Positions 1 to 11,951 of a DNA stretch of 64,000 nucleotides are shown piece by piece. The position numbers and the translations under genes were made by a program. This DNA comes from Woeseiaceae bacterium (GTDB lineage Bacteria > Pseudomonadota > Gammaproteobacteria > Steroidobacterales > Woeseiaceae), in assembly GCA_024640315.1 (NCBI GenBank), contig JAHEFF010000101.1:1-64000 (forward strand), in the 5' to 3' direction. Position 1 is the first letter of the stretch. Each line of letters opens with the position of its first letter. The notes under the pieces are model-generated. The model made no database searches. It saw only the letters and a program-made list of their open reading frames with translations, and was not told the origin of the DNA.

Positions 1-82
1 TGCTCTCGCCCGACGGCTGGGTGCAAGCAGCCAAGACCACGGTCGCTGCGAAGATCACCCACAGGTTGAATAATCGTTTCAT
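1..82 (-). CDS. Lipoprotein, N-terminal fragment (runs off left edge)
   Basis: The minus strand opens with ATG at 82 and reads MKRLFNLWVIFAATVVLAAC and then TQPSGES before the window ends. This is a classic lipoprotein signal: Lys-Arg start, hydrophobic core and an LAAC lipobox, with the lipidated Cys at residue 20. A GAGGTG ribosome-binding site lies 7 bases upstream. Only 27 codons are visible, so the mature function cannot be named. In many gammaproteobacteria rimP follows the initiator tRNA; here the next minus-strand gene is this lipoprotein instead. Confidence 0.7.
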   Translation of the reverse strand, partial: MKRLFNLWVIFAATVVLAACTQPSGES

Positions 83-240
83 GTGCTCACCTCAAGAATT
101 GCGTTCTTTTTGTGTTGCCTGACGACGCCACGTCAGCATCTTTGGAGTAGTAAGCGTATGTGGTTGGGACGCAGGAAAGCAAGTCGGCTACTACGTCGAT
201 TGTCGGGACAGGAAAGGCCCGGAGAATATTGAAAACAAAA

Positions 241-270
241 GAGCCGGCCCACAAGGGCCCGGCTCTTTTT
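241..270 (-). terminator. Rho-independent terminator after tRNA-fMet
   Basis: A GC-rich stem (GAGCCGGGCCC paired with GGGCCGGCTC) is followed by TTTT on the minus strand and by TTTTT on the plus strand, so it can stop transcription in both directions. It lies beyond the second partial copy of the tRNA 3' end and is the first good terminator after tRNA-fMet. Confidence 0.8.
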
Positions 271-275
271 ACTTC

Positions 276-394
276 TGGTAGCGGAGGCAGGACTGCCTTC
301 GCCCCGGCGGGGCTCAGTTATGTCGGCCAGCTACGCTGGCCTCGGAATGAACCCCCGCCGCTCCGCGGCTGTGTAGGTTCAAATATTTTTCATT
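276..394. repeat. Partial copy of the tRNA-fMet 3' end plus three hairpins
   Basis: Positions 276-292 repeat the last 17 bases of tRNA-fMet (395-411) in the same orientation with two mismatches. Positions 373-384 carry GTAGGTTCAAAT, an inverted copy of the T-arm at 411-422. Between them are back-to-back palindromes (GCCCCGGCGGGGC, GGCCAGCTACGCTGGCC, CGCCGCTCCGCGG). The segment encodes no convincing protein. It looks like a scar between the tRNA and its distal terminator. Upstream, 83-240 contains only the lipoprotein leader and a short inverted repeat at 119-136. Confidence 0.55.
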
Positions 395-471
<77 letters not shown>

Positions 472-485
472 TCGACAGGGGCGCG

Positions 486-514
486 ATACTACGCATTAGA
501 GCGTCATTTGACAA
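486..514 (-). promoter_or_regulatory. Sigma-70 promoter for tRNA-fMet
   Basis: On the minus strand TTGTCA (514-509) is followed 17 bases later by TAGTAT (491-486) and then a GC-rich discriminator (CGCGCCCC). Transcription would start just before the tRNA. GC-rich discriminators are typical of stable-RNA promoters under stringent control; that regulation is inferred. The tRNA is therefore probably not dependent on nuo read-through. Confidence 0.7.
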
Positions 515-538
515 GCCAAATTGGGTAATCGTTCCGGC

Positions 539-1978
539 CTAGTTGACGGCCTGGATGACCTGGATGCACAGGGCCAGCAGCGAACCCGGAAAAACACCCA
601 GGGCCAGCACTGCCAAGCCGTTGAGGCTGAGGACCAAACGCGTGTCAGCACCTGCCTGAAATACTGAGCGATCCTCTGCTTTATCAAAATACATGTACCA
701 GATCACCCGCAGGTAGTAATAAGCCCCTACGACCGAGGCCAGCACCATCATGATGGCAAGGGCCGGAAATCCGGCGTCCAGGACGGCGCTGATGACGTTC
801 AACTTGGCGAAGAAGCCAACCCACGGTGGTACGCCTGCCATGCCGAACATGAAGAAGAGCATCATCAGGGCAAACCAGGGGCTCCGGGCATTGAGGCCCT
901 TGAAGTCGACCAGGGATTCGGCTTCGAAGCCCTTGCGCGAAAGCAATATGACCACACCGAAAGCACCGGCAGCCATCACGACATAGGTCAGCGTGTAGAA
1001 CAGCGCTGCTGCGTAGCCCTGCTCCGTGCCGGTAAAAATGGCCAGCAGGATGAATCCAACATGTGCGATGGCGGAATAACCGAGCATGCGCTTGATATTC
1101 GTCTGGGCGATAGCAACGACATTTCCGACCACGAGCGACAATACCGCCAGCACCATGATCATGCCCTGCCATACTTCGTGCAGCTCGCCCAGCCCATCCA
1201 CCAGGATCCTCAGAATCAACGCCAGTGCCGCAAGCTTGGGTGCGCTCGCGATATACAACGTGACTGACGACCGCGCGCCCTGGTAAACGTCGGGAAGCCA
1301 CATGTGAAATGGTACAGCGCCGAATTTGAATGCGATGCCGACGATCATGAATGCCATGCCGAACCAGAGCGGCATACTGTTAACCGCCGGATCCTGAACT
1401 GCGATGGCAATCTGGTCGAATTGCAGGCTGCCGGTCATACCATATACCCAGGAAATGCCGTATAGGAGCGATCCGGAAGCAATCGCGCCGAGTACGAAAT
1501 ATTTCATAGCCGATTCGGCTGAGTCGGCGTTGTTTCGGTCAAAAGCGACCAGTGCATACAGCGATAACGAAAGCGTTTCGAGCCCGAGGTACATAGTGAG
1601 CAGGCTATTGGCCGAAATCATGATCAGCATGCCCAGAAGTCCGAACATCCCAAGGATGTAGTACTCACCCTTGAACAGCGCGTTCTGCCGCAAGTAATCC
1701 CGGGCATACAGAAAGCCAACCGCAACGACACCAACCACACCAAGCTTAAGCACCTGCGATAATGCGTCGCTGACATAGCTGCCGTCGAACAACAATGTGC
1801 GTGCCGCAGGGGCTGTTGCAAGAATCGACCACGCCGTGACAGCGAGCGCTGCGATCGTCAGCCAGAATGTCACGATCCGATTTTCATCACTAACAAACAG
1901 GTCAGCGATCAGGACGACGCAGATCATGATCAACAAAGTGATCTCGGGGGCTGCCGCTGTAAATTCGCCAAAAATCAT
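539..1978 (-). CDS. nuoN: NADH-quinone oxidoreductase subunit N
   Basis: NuoN is one of the three antiporter-like proton-pumping subunits in the membrane arm of complex I. The 479-residue product is almost entirely hydrophobic, with about 14 membrane segments and the family core with conserved buried Lys and Glu (for example GIAFKFGAVPFHMWLPDVYQ near residue 215 and the IKRMLGYSAIAHVGF segment near 300). The length matches the family (about 480-490). It is the last gene of nuoA-N, 12 bases after nuoM, with an ATG start. No strong hairpin separates its stop from the tRNA-fMet promoter. Confidence 0.97.
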   Translation of the reverse strand: MIFGEFTAAAPEITLLIMICVVLIADLFVSDENRIVTFWLTIAALAVTAWSILATAPAARTLLFDGSYVSDALSQVLKLGVVGVVAVGFLYARDYLRQNALFKGEYYILGMFGLLGMLIMISANSLLTMYLGLETLSLSLYALVAFDRNNADSAESAMKYFVLGAIASGSLLYGISWVYGMTGSLQFDQIAIAVQDPAVNSMPLWFGMAFMIVGIAFKFGAVPFHMWLPDVYQGARSSVTLYIASAPKLAALALILRILVDGLGELHEVWQGMIMVLAVLSLVVGNVVAIAQTNIKRMLGYSAIAHVGFILLAIFTGTEQGYAAALFYTLTYVVMAAGAFGVVILLSRKGFEAESLVDFKGLNARSPWFALMMLFFMFGMAGVPPWVGFFAKLNVISAVLDAGFPALAIMMVLASVVGAYYYLRVIWYMYFDKAEDRSVFQAGADTRLVLSLNGLAVLALGVFPGSLLALCIQVIQAVN

Positions 1979-1990
1979 ACCGACCCTTAC

Positions 1991-3520
1991 CTATAAACCT
2001 GCAAGCTTGCTTTGACCGACCTGAAACAGGAGTTCCCGGACGGTGACTGACATCATGTCGACGAGCGGTGCCGGCCAAAGACCTACCAGCAGCACAGCGA
2101 TCGCGAGGATACCCAGCACGACGAACTCGCGCCGTTGGAGATCCACGAGATCAGCGACGTGCTTGTTCGCGACCTCACCATAGATCACCCGCTTCACCAT
2201 CCACAACGTGTATGCCGCACCCAGAATGAGCGTGCTGGCCGCCAGGAACGCAAACCAGAAATTCGCCCTGAAACTGGCGATGATGACCATGAATTCACCA
2301 ACGAAACCGGATGTTCCGGGCAACCCGGCATTTGCCATTGAGAAAAGGACCATGAACGCGGCGAATTTGGGCATCGTGTTCGCTACCCCGCCATAGTCAG
2401 CAATCTGCCTGCTGTGCACGCGGTCATAAAGAACGCCGACACAAAGGAACATCGCGCCCGAAATCAGGCCATGCGAAATCATTTGCACCATGCCACCAGT
2501 CATTCCAAGCTCGGCACCACTGCCGCCAGCCGTTGACCACAACAGGAAGAAGCCGAGCGTGACAAAGCCCATGTGAGCGATGGACGAGTATGCGATGAGC
2601 TTCTTCATGTCCTTTTGCATCAGCGCGACGAAGCCAATGTAGACGACCGCAATTAATGACAGACCGATCATCATCCCTGCGAAGTACTCGCTACCGTCAG
2701 GGACTATTGGCAACGATAAGCGAACAAAACCGTAGCCGCCCATTTTCAACATGATGGCCGCAAGTATCACGGAGCCCCCTGTCGGGGCCTCTACGTGAGC
2801 ATCCGGTAACCAGGTGTGGACAGGCCACATAGGCACCTTGACTGCAAAAGCCAGCAGAAACGCAATAAAGATCAGTTGCTGCTCGCGGAGACTTAAATTC
2901 ACGTCCCGGAACGAGAAGAAGTTGAAATCGCCCGTCTTGTTGTAGAGATAGACGAACGCAACCAACATCAGGACAGAGCCTAAGAACGTGTACAGGAAGA
3001 ACTTGATCGTGGCGTAGATGCGGCGCTCGCCACCCCAAATGCCGATGATCAGGAACATCGGGACCAGCATCGCTTCCCAGAGCACGTAAAACAGGATGCC
3101 GTCCAGCGCCGAAAAAACGCCAACCATCAGCCCCTCGAGAATCAGGAACGCGGCGAAATACTGTGCGGGTCTCGATTTAATCGAATCCCAGCCTGCAATG
3201 ATGACCAGCGGCGTGATGAAAGTGGTCAACAGAATCAGCGGCGCGGAAATGCCGTCAACACCCAGGTAGTACTCGACGCTCAATGCCCCAATCCAGGACG
3301 TTCGCTCAACGAACTGCATTGCAGCCGTTGACGTATCGAACCCGGTATACAGCGGCACACTGATAAAAAATGTCAGCACCGATACAGCCAACGCCATCCA
3401 GCGCATTTGCCTTGCCCGACCCGATAATACGTCGCCACCATCGCCGACAAACAGCAACGCCGCGCCGCCGCCGATTGGCAGCCAGATCAGGAGACTCAGA
3501 ATATTTTGGGTCAGATCCAT
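1991..3520 (-). CDS. nuoM: NADH-quinone oxidoreductase subunit M
   Basis: Second antiporter-like, proton-translocating membrane subunit of complex I (ND4 homologue). It has 509 residues, the usual length, and is strongly hydrophobic. Family blocks are visible: LWEAMLVPMFLIIGIWGG with the conserved Glu near residue 145, AVKVPMWPVHTWLPDAHVEAP with a conserved Lys near 230, and MKKLIAYSSIAHMGF near 305. It starts with ATG 4 bases after nuoL ends, so translation is probably coupled. Confidence 0.97.
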   Translation of the reverse strand: MDLTQNILSLLIWLPIGGGAALLFVGDGGDVLSGRARQMRWMALAVSVLTFFISVPLYTGFDTSTAAMQFVERTSWIGALSVEYYLGVDGISAPLILLTTFITPLVIIAGWDSIKSRPAQYFAAFLILEGLMVGVFSALDGILFYVLWEAMLVPMFLIIGIWGGERRIYATIKFFLYTFLGSVLMLVAFVYLYNKTGDFNFFSFRDVNLSLREQQLIFIAFLLAFAVKVPMWPVHTWLPDAHVEAPTGGSVILAAIMLKMGGYGFVRLSLPIVPDGSEYFAGMMIGLSLIAVVYIGFVALMQKDMKKLIAYSSIAHMGFVTLGFFLLWSTAGGSGAELGMTGGMVQMISHGLISGAMFLCVGVLYDRVHSRQIADYGGVANTMPKFAAFMVLFSMANAGLPGTSGFVGEFMVIIASFRANFWFAFLAASTLILGAAYTLWMVKRVIYGEVANKHVADLVDLQRREFVVLGILAIAVLLVGLWPAPLVDMMSVTVRELLFQVGQSKLAGL

Positions 3521-3524
3521 CAGG

Positions 3525-5489
3525 TTACGCCCACAACAGCAATGCCAATATGAGCGTCATGCCGATGAACATCGCGAACGCATAATGATAGAGATAACCG
3601 GTTTGAATTCGTCGTAATATTCCGGCGAATTTGCCAATCGACTTTGCCGTGCCGTTGACGATGATGCCGTCAATGATCAGTTCGTCACCTTTATTCCAGA
3701 GAATCTGTCCGAGGTTCCTGCCGCCCGCGGCAAATCCCTTGATCCACAGATCGTCGAAATAATATTTGCGATCCAGCAGCGTGTAGATCCCTGAAAACCT
3801 GTCCGCGATCTTCTCCGGAATATCCGGACGTTTCAGGTAAAGGAACCAGGCGGTAAAGACACCCGCGGCCGCGAGCCAGAATATGGGCGTTTGCAGCGCA
3901 TGCGTCACCAAACCCAAGCTGCCGTGCCATTCGTCCGCCATCCTGGCCAGGACATCATGTCTCTCGGTCTCAAAAATCGCGTCGCCGAAATAACCGCCAA
4001 ACAGAATCGGTTCAACGGTGAACCAGCCAATGATTGCCGACGGTATCGCCAGCAATACCAACGGCACCGTTACCACCCACGGTGTTTCGTGCAGATGAGA
4101 CTTCGTTTTCTTGTCCATTCGCTCTTCGCCATGAAACACGAGGAAGAACATGCGAAACGAGTAGAGTGCGGTAACGAAGACACCAAGCAATACACTGAGG
4201 TAGCCAATCCAGTAAATAGCGCCCTGCCCCTCCCAATGCGACTCATGTACGGCCTCGATAAGCAGATCCTTGGAGAAAAACCCGCCACTGCCCGGAAAAC
4301 CGATCAGCGCAAGAGAGCCTATCAACGCCGTCCAGTAGGTGATCGGCATGTATTTTCTCAAACCACCCATCTTGCGGATGTCCTGCTCATGGTGCATTGC
4401 AATGATTACCGAGCCGGCCGCAAGGAATAGAAGTGCTTTGAAGAAAGCGTGCGTCATCAAGTGGAAGATCGCAGCGCTGTAAGCGGATACGCCGAGCGCG
4501 ACGGTCATGTAGCCGAGTTGCGATAGTGTGGAATAGGCAACCACACGCTTGATGTCGTTCTGCACGATGCCCAGCAGGCCCATGAAGAAAGCCGTGATTG
4601 CACCGATAACCAGCACGACCGCAAGTGCAGTCTCGGACAATTCGAACAAGGGCGACATGCGAGCCACCATGAAAATGCCTGCTGTGACCATCGTGGCAGC
4701 GTGGATCAGGGCCGAAATGGGTGTCGGGCCTTCCATCGAATCGGGCAGCCACACGTGCAATGGCGCCTGCGCGGACTTACCCATTGCGCCGATAAACAGC
4801 AGAATGCAGATCACGCTCATGGCATTCCAGGGAGTGCCGGGATACACCTCTATCTGCTGTGCAGCTATCGACTGGCTCTGGCCAAATACGGTGGCGTAAT
4901 CCAGCGAATTCGTGAACATCACCACGCCCGCGATACCCAGGATAAATCCGAAGTCACCTACCCTGTTGACGAGGAAAGCCTTGAGGTTGGCAAAAATCGC
5001 CGATTCACGCTTGAACCAGAAGCCGATCAAAAGATACGACACCAGGCCAACCGCTTCCCAGCCGAAAAACAACTGCAGGAAGTTATTCGACATGACCAGC
5101 ATCAGCATCGAGAATGTGAACAGCGAGATATAGCTAAAGAAGCGCTGGTAACCCGGATCGTCGTGCATGTAGCCAACGGTGTAGATATGCACCATCCAGG
5201 ATACAAAAGTGACAACGACCATCATCAAAGCGGTCAGTCGATCGACGAGAAAACCCACTTCCATTCGCAGGCCTTCACTAACCGCCCAGGTATAAAGGCT
5301 GTAGTTAGCCGGCTCACCGCCGTCCCAGTAAAGGTCTTTCAGGACCAGGACCGAAAGCACGAACGACAGCCCGACAGCGATGATCGTAATCCAGTGCGCG
5401 CCCGCACGGCCGATCTGGCGGCCGAACAGTCCCGCGATGATTGCGGCGGCCAGTGGTGCCAAAACGATTGTCAGATGAATGCCGTGCAC
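3525..5489 (-). CDS. nuoL: NADH-quinone oxidoreductase subunit L
   Basis: The largest antiporter-like membrane subunit of complex I (ND5 homologue), at the distal end of the membrane arm. It has 654 residues; the C-terminal extension beyond the antiporter core corresponds to the lateral helix family members use to brace the arm. Conserved blocks include GWEAVGLVSYLLIGFW, GKSAQAPLHVWLPDSMEGPTPISALIHAATMV and DIKRVVAYSTLSQLGYM. The start codon is GTG, 5 bases after nuoK. Confidence 0.97.
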   Translation of the reverse strand: MHGIHLTIVLAPLAAAIIAGLFGRQIGRAGAHWITIIAVGLSFVLSVLVLKDLYWDGGEPANYSLYTWAVSEGLRMEVGFLVDRLTALMMVVVTFVSWMVHIYTVGYMHDDPGYQRFFSYISLFTFSMLMLVMSNNFLQLFFGWEAVGLVSYLLIGFWFKRESAIFANLKAFLVNRVGDFGFILGIAGVVMFTNSLDYATVFGQSQSIAAQQIEVYPGTPWNAMSVICILLFIGAMGKSAQAPLHVWLPDSMEGPTPISALIHAATMVTAGIFMVARMSPLFELSETALAVVLVIGAITAFFMGLLGIVQNDIKRVVAYSTLSQLGYMTVALGVSAYSAAIFHLMTHAFFKALLFLAAGSVIIAMHHEQDIRKMGGLRKYMPITYWTALIGSLALIGFPGSGGFFSKDLLIEAVHESHWEGQGAIYWIGYLSVLLGVFVTALYSFRMFFLVFHGEERMDKKTKSHLHETPWVVTVPLVLLAIPSAIIGWFTVEPILFGGYFGDAIFETERHDVLARMADEWHGSLGLVTHALQTPIFWLAAAGVFTAWFLYLKRPDIPEKIADRFSGIYTLLDRKYYFDDLWIKGFAAGGRNLGQILWNKGDELIIDGIIVNGTAKSIGKFAGILRRIQTGYLYHYAFAMFIGMTLILALLLWA

Positions 5490-5494
5490 TTAAA

Positions 5495-5800
5495 TCAGCC
5501 TTTCATGGTGTCCAGCTCCTGGACATTGATGGAGCGTCGATTGCGGAAAAGGACAACGAGTATTGCGAGACCAATTGCCGCCTCGGCTGCAGCAACTGTC
5601 AGGATAAAAAATACGAATACCTGCCCCGTCTCATCTCCGAGATGCCTCGAAAATGCGATGAAATTGAAATTGACGGCCAGCAACATGAGCTCGATGCACA
5701 TCAGCAACAGAATCAGGTTGCGCCTGTTAATGAATATTCCGGCAATGGCAAGACAGAACAGGATCGCCGATATGGTCAGGTAGTGTTCCAGGCCGATCAT
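5495..5800 (-). CDS. nuoK: NADH-quinone oxidoreductase subunit K
   Basis: Small three-helix membrane subunit of complex I (ND4L homologue). The 101-residue product has the signature [24 protein letters not shown], containing the membrane-buried Glu on helix 2 that is part of the proton path, and a second one in [12 protein letters not shown] on helix 3. Its ATG overlaps the end of nuoJ by 4 bases (ATGA), implying coupled translation. Confidence 0.97.
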   Translation of the reverse strand: MIGLEHYLTISAILFCLAIAGIFINRRNLILLLMCIELMLLAVNFNFIAFSRHLGDETGQVFVFFILTVAAAEAAIGLAILVVLFRNRRSINVQELDTMKG

Positions 5801-6408
5801 TGCTCGTCCTCCGGTTTCTCGCTTGCCATTTTGACGATGCGCACCCGATCTTTGGCCCGAACTGCGACTTGAGCGGAAATGTCTTGCTGTTTGAGGCCAG
5901 GCCTCTTACGCATGGTTAAAGTTATCGCCGCAATGATTGCGAGCAACAGAATGACAGCAGCTATCTCGAAAGCGTATACATGCTCGGTATACAAAATGGC
6001 GCCAAGCGCTTTTGTATTGCTATAGCCCTCGGGCGTCGCCGCGAACCCGCCGGTCAATGTCTCGCCGGAACCGCGCAACCAGATGATTTGCACGAGCTCC
6101 ACAATCATCAGGCCCGCGACGATTAAACCAAGTGGAAGATACCTGGCGTACCCCCCGGTCGTTCGCTCAACATTGATATCAAGCATCATGACAACAAACA
6201 GGAACAGCACCATAACGGCACCGACATAGACAAGGACCAGGACGAGCGCCAGGAACTCCGCCTCTGCTAAAAGCCAAAGAACGGCGCTCTGGAAAAAGGC
6301 CAAAACCAGGAACATGACTGCATGCACCGGGTTGCGTGCAAATATCACGCCCAGTGCAGCACCGATCAAGACGGTGGCAAAAAAGTAAAAGAGAATCGTG
6401 TGAAACAA
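5797..6408 (-). CDS. nuoJ: NADH-quinone oxidoreductase subunit J
   Basis: Membrane subunit of complex I (ND6 homologue) with five helices; it includes the [14 protein letters not shown] segment of helix 3, which in known structures contains a pi-bulge linking quinone chemistry to proton pumping. It has 203 residues with a charged C-terminal tail (about residues 165-203) facing the cytoplasm. The start is TTG at 6408, giving [16 protein letters not shown]; an AAGGA sequence sits about 12 bases upstream. It lies 13 bases after nuoI. Confidence 0.95.
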   Translation of the reverse strand: MFHTILFYFFATVLIGAALGVIFARNPVHAVMFLVLAFFQSAVLWLLAEAEFLALVLVLVYVGAVMVLFLFVVMMLDINVERTTGGYARYLPLGLIVAGLMIVELVQIIWLRGSGETLTGGFAATPEGYSNTKALGAILYTEHVYAFEIAAVILLLAIIAAITLTMRKRPGLKQQDISAQVAVRAKDRVRIVKMASEKPEDEQ

Positions 6409-6421
6409 ACTCTGCCGTTCC

Positions 6422-6910
6422 TTACCTGTATTTAGCGTCCGCTGCCTTGTCGGCAGAGATCATTGCGTCGTACTTGTCGCCGATCGCAAGCAACTTGTCT
6501 TTTGTCAAAATATTCTCGCCCGGTGCTTCCATGTGGTACTCGTGAATTCGCGTTTCCACGATGGCGTCAACCGGGCATGCCTCTTCACAGAAACCGCAAT
6601 AGATACACTTGAACAAATCGATGTCGTAGCGCGTCGTACGCCGGGTACCGTCCTCACCTACGTCAGACTCGATCGTGATCGCAAGCGCCGGGCATACTGC
6701 TTCGCAAAGTTTGCACGCGATACATCGTTCTTCTCCATTGGCATAACGTCGTTGCGCATGCAGACCGCGGAAGCGAGGCGACTGTGGCGCTTTCTCTTCC
6801 GGGTAATAAATAGTGACGGGCGGTTTAAAGAAATTGAAAAACGTAACCGACAGACCCTGCCATAGCTCCCAGAGCACAAATGTCTTTATAAAACTGCGAA
6901 TTCTGTTCAT
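6422..6910 (-). CDS. nuoI: NADH-quinone oxidoreductase subunit I (two 4Fe-4S clusters)
   Basis: TYKY-type ferredoxin subunit that carries clusters N6a and N6b on the way to N2. Two motifs are visible: [12 protein letters not shown] near residue 60 and [12 protein letters not shown] near 100. Two starts are possible, GTG at 6913 or ATG at 6910. ATG is preferred because AGGG sits about 8 bases upstream, giving a 162-residue protein. The gene starts directly after the nuoH stop. Confidence 0.96.
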   Translation of the reverse strand: MNRIRSFIKTFVLWELWQGLSVTFFNFFKPPVTIYYPEEKAPQSPRFRGLHAQRRYANGEERCIACKLCEAVCPALAITIESDVGEDGTRRTTRYDIDLFKCIYCGFCEEACPVDAIVETRIHEYHMEAPGENILTKDKLLAIGDKYDAMISADKAADAKYR

Positions 6911-6914
6911 CACC

Positions 6915-7997
6915 CTACCCTGACAGGTTCGACCATGGGCCTACCTGCATCCAGGCCATGACCCCTTCCACCACAATCCACACGATGGTTACGGGGATAA
7001 ATACCTTCCAGCCAAGTCGCATGATCTGATCGTAGCGATAGCGCGGGAAAGTAGCCCTGATCCAGAAGAACACGTAAATAAAGAAGCAGATCTTGATGAT
7101 CAGCCACAGGAGGCTGGGTTCTCTAAGAAAACTGTCTTCAGCGAGAAACGTCCAACCCTCGAAGAACGAGTTATATCCACCCAGGAAAAAGATCGAAGTC
7201 AGGGCAGAAATCAGGATGATATTGGCGTACTCGCCCAGGAAGAAAAGGGCAAACGCAACCCCGGAATATTCAACGTGAAACCCGGCGACAATCTCCGACT
7301 CGCCTTCCGCGACATCGAATGGCGCCCGGTTTGTCTCCGCGACGCCTGAAATGAAGTAGACGAAGAACAGCGGCATCAGGGGAAGCAGGAACCAGCTGCT
7401 AAACCCGCCGGCCTGAGCTTCCGTAATGTCGCCCAGGTTCAGGCTACCGCCCGCCATTAGCACGCCAACGAGCGCAAATCCCATTGCGATTTCGTAGGCC
7501 ACGATCTGGGCCGCCGAACGCATTGCACCAAGAAACGCGTACTTGGAATTCGTCGCCCAACCGGCAAGGATGACGCCGTAAACACCAACAGAGGTCAGCG
7601 CGAGCACGTATAGCAATCCCGCATTGATATCGGCAATAACGAAGGTGTCTGACAGCGGCACCACGGCCCAGGTGGCAAGCGCGGGAATTAATGTCAGCAG
7701 CGGAGCAACGACAAAAAGGAATCGATTGGACTTCTCGGGGACGACGACCTCTTTAATCAGCAGCTTGATGACATCGGCAAATGGCTGCAGCAATCCCCAC
7801 GGGCCTACGCGATTAGGTCCGACCCGACCCTGCATGTAACCGATCACCTTGCGCTCGAAATAGGTTGTGAAGGCAACGCTAAGGATTACGGTGATCATGA
7901 CGACGGCAATCCAGAATGTCGTCTCAATCAGGTACTGCGTCAATGGTGGAAACCAGTCCCAGATATTCAGCACGAAATTGGGGATCAGCGCTTTCAA
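6915..7997 (-). CDS. nuoH: NADH-quinone oxidoreductase subunit H
   Basis: ND1 homologue, the membrane subunit that forms the entry to the quinone site and the start of the proton channels. It has 360 residues and about eight membrane helices. Family blocks include [21 protein letters not shown] near the N terminus, [21 protein letters not shown] and [18 protein letters not shown] with several conserved buried acids, and [17 protein letters not shown] near the C terminus. The start is TTG, overlapping the nuoG stop by 4 bases (TTGA). Confidence 0.97.
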   Translation of the reverse strand: MKALIPNFVLNIWDWFPPLTQYLIETTFWIAVVMITVILSVAFTTYFERKVIGYMQGRVGPNRVGPWGLLQPFADVIKLLIKEVVVPEKSNRFLFVVAPLLTLIPALATWAVVPLSDTFVIADINAGLLYVLALTSVGVYGVILAGWATNSKYAFLGAMRSAAQIVAYEIAMGFALVGVLMAGGSLNLGDITEAQAGGFSSWFLLPLMPLFFVYFISGVAETNRAPFDVAEGESEIVAGFHVEYSGVAFALFFLGEYANIILISALTSIFFLGGYNSFFEGWTFLAEDSFLREPSLLWLIIKICFFIYVFFWIRATFPRYRYDQIMRLGWKVFIPVTIVWIVVEGVMAWMQVGPWSNLSG

Positions 7998-10155
7998 TTC
8001 TGATCGCCTGTTGTTCGTTTTGCTTCGGGAGTCATCTGAAGCGCCGCGGCACGTCGGACTACAGCGTCGATTTCATAAATTGGCACATCAACGTCTTCAC
8101 CTGGTTCATCGGCACCATTAACGCCAGCAAGCGCCTTGGTGCCCTTGTAGCCGTTATCGGGTGCGATGCTGCCAAGTTCACCGAAGACTTCGTCACGTAC
8201 ATCTTCGCTGGTTACGTAGTCAAAGCCTTCCGCGTCCAACAGGTTCCCAATCACCCGGAGCACCTTCCAGCCCGGTCTCGCCTCTCCAACAGGCGTTGCG
8301 ATCCCGGCAAAACTCTGCCTGCGACCTTCACAGTTCACATAGGTACCTGATGTCTCAGCAAACGTGCCAATCGGCAGCATCAGGTTCGCCGAACGCTCGA
8401 GCGAATCGCTCGTAAACGGCGTCAGCGCGACAACGAATTTCTTTGCGACAAGCTTGGCTTCGGCATTCTCGGCACAAGTCAGATCATCGGGCTCAAGCCC
8501 GAACAGCAGAACCGTGTCGAGCGACGCGTCCAGAATGTCAGCCGCATGCAGCCCGGTTTTTTTCCTCAATGCGCCACCGCTGCCCCGATGAGGCAACACC
8601 CCTGCCAGGTGTGCGCCAGCGGAATTGCCAGCCTCGGACAAGGTGCCAAACGTCGCGCCCGTCAAATCGCTTATCGCGGCGACCAGTCCGCGAATTGCCG
8701 ACGATGCCCGATGGCGTCCGGCGATCAGACCAGTGAGCAGATGACCTCTTTCAGCGTCGCCGAGCGAAGCGGCAATATTCCTTTGCTCAGCAGTCGGATC
8801 GATTCCTTCGCAAAGCCTGGAAACTGAGGCCGGTAGTTTGCCAGAGCCTGCTGCTGCTACCGCAATTCCGGCCAACTGGCGAACAATACCAAGGCCGGTG
8901 ATTTGTTCGTGAACACCGAAGAAGAACTCGTAGGCCTCATTATTGACGACACTAATTTTGGCTCCGTTCAACGCTGCTTTGCGCACCCGGTGAGCAATGA
9001 TCGGCGCTTCTTTTCGAATATTGGAGCCGATGACCAGAATCGCATCAGCTTTCTCGATATCTTCGATGCTGCAACCCAGCCACGGCAACAACGGGTCATT
9101 TTCCTGGTCTGAAAAATCTCGCTGTCGGATGCGGTGGTCGACGTTCGATGTCCCGAGGTGATCAGCCAGTCTCGACAGCAAGTGAAACTCTTCGATTGTC
9201 GAGCCGGGCGCTGCCAGGACTCCCATATTGTCGCTTCCGGCCATCTTCAGCTCTTCAGCGAGTCTGTTTAGCGCCTCTTCCCAACTGACCTCTTCCCAGT
9301 CCTCACCTGACTTGAGCCTCGGCGTGAGAAGTCGGTCGCTGCTGTAAATTCCTTCATAGCTGAAGCGATCCCTGTCGGACAACCATGTTTCATTGATCGC
9401 TTCATTCTCGCTCGGCACGACCCGTTTTACAGTGCCGCGTAACACGTGCGCACTCATGTTTGAGCCAACGCAATCATGCGGCGAGACTGTCGAGCACTGC
9501 TGCATTTCCCAGGCACGGGCGCTGTAACGATAGGGCTTGTTATTCAACGCGCCGACCGGGCAGAGGTCGATGATGTTGGCAGACAGCTCATGGTCGATGC
9601 TTTGCTCGACGTAAGTGCCAATCTTCATGTTTTCGCCGCGCTCAGTCGTTCCCAACTGTTGCAGCCCTGTAACTTCTTCGCCAAACCGCACGCAGCGCGT
9701 GCAATGAATGCACCGGGTCATGTCGGTCGATATGAGCGGACCAATGTCCTTGTCCTTGACCACGCGTTTGCGTTCCTGGTACCGCGAAACACCGCGCCCA
9801 TAGCCAAGCGCAAGATCCTGTAATTCACACTCACCGCCCTGATCGCAGATCGGGCAATCGAGCGGGTGATTGATGAGCAGGAACTCCATCGTCGCTTTCT
9901 GGGCGGCAATCGCGGCCGGTGAGCGCGTGAACACTTTCATGCCTTCCATAATGGGTGTCGCGCATGCCGGTAACGGTTTCGGAGCCTTCTCGACCTCAAC
10001 CAGGCACATGCGGCAATTCGCCGCGATGGAAAGTTTTTCGTGATAGCAAAAGCGAGGAATATAGGCGCCGATGTTGTCGGTCACCTCGATAATCATCTGG
10101 CCCTTCTTCGCCTCGACCGGATTGCCGTCCACTTCGATGTTGACGATATCGTCGC

Positions 10156-10159
<4 letters not shown>
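7994..10159 (-). CDS. nuoG: NADH-quinone oxidoreductase subunit G
   Basis: Largest hydrophilic subunit of complex I and a molybdopterin-oxidoreductase relative. It has 721 residues, at the short end of the family. The N-terminal ferredoxin-like part has 2Fe-2S ligands (C-x10-C-x2-C, then a later Cys), the [18 protein letters not shown] block and the [10 protein letters not shown] and CPVGAL cysteines for two 4Fe-4S clusters. The CxxCxxxC pattern of the extra N7 cluster found in E. coli is not present after MQQC. The C-terminal part is a molybdopterin-oxidoreductase fold without cofactor function in this family. It overlaps nuoF by 4 bases. Confidence 0.96.
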
Positions 10160-11459
<1,300 letters not shown>

Positions 11460-11463
<4 letters not shown>

Positions 11464-11951
11464 GCGAGCTCATCCAGGATCTCATCCACCATCTCTGGCG
11501 TGAGGTTTTCAAAGTACTTGTGGTCAACCATCATCATCGGTGCACCACAACAAGCTGCCAGGCATTCTTCCTCTTTCTTGAGGTAAATCCGACCGTCTGC
11601 GGTGCTCTCACCAGTCCTGATTCCAAGCTTCTTCTCGACGTGCTCGACGATATCGTCAGCACCTCGCAACATGCAGGAAACATTCGTGCAAATCGCGACG
11701 TTGTGTTTGCCGACTGGTTTGGTCTGGAACATCGAATAAAACGTGGCCACCTCGTATACCTGGATCGGTGGCAGGTCGAGGTATTCAGCCACGCCGTTCA
11801 TAATTTCAGCAGTCAGGTAACCTTCATTTTCGTGCTGTGCTGCATGCAGCGCGCCGATGACAGCAGATCGCTGTCGGTCTTCCGGAAACCGCGCCTTCCA
11901 GCGATCAATTTCTTCCCGGACGTGTTCTGAAAGAATACTTGCGTCGCTCAT
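11460..11951 (-). CDS. nuoE: NADH-quinone oxidoreductase subunit E (2Fe-2S)
   Basis: 24-kDa-type thioredoxin-fold subunit of the NADH module, carrying 2Fe-2S cluster N1a. It has 163 residues. The four cysteine ligands are visible as CTNVSC near residue 88 and [11 protein letters not shown] near 130. The N-terminal part is helical (residues 1-70), as in homologues. It overlaps both neighbours by 4 bases, so nuoD-E-F-G form a translationally coupled chain. Confidence 0.96.

Noticed and set aside
4701-5783. Long plus-strand frame (360 codons) across nuoL/nuoK
   Set aside because: It is antisense to clear nuoL and nuoK, is rich in Arg/His/Gln as shadow frames are, and has no domain.
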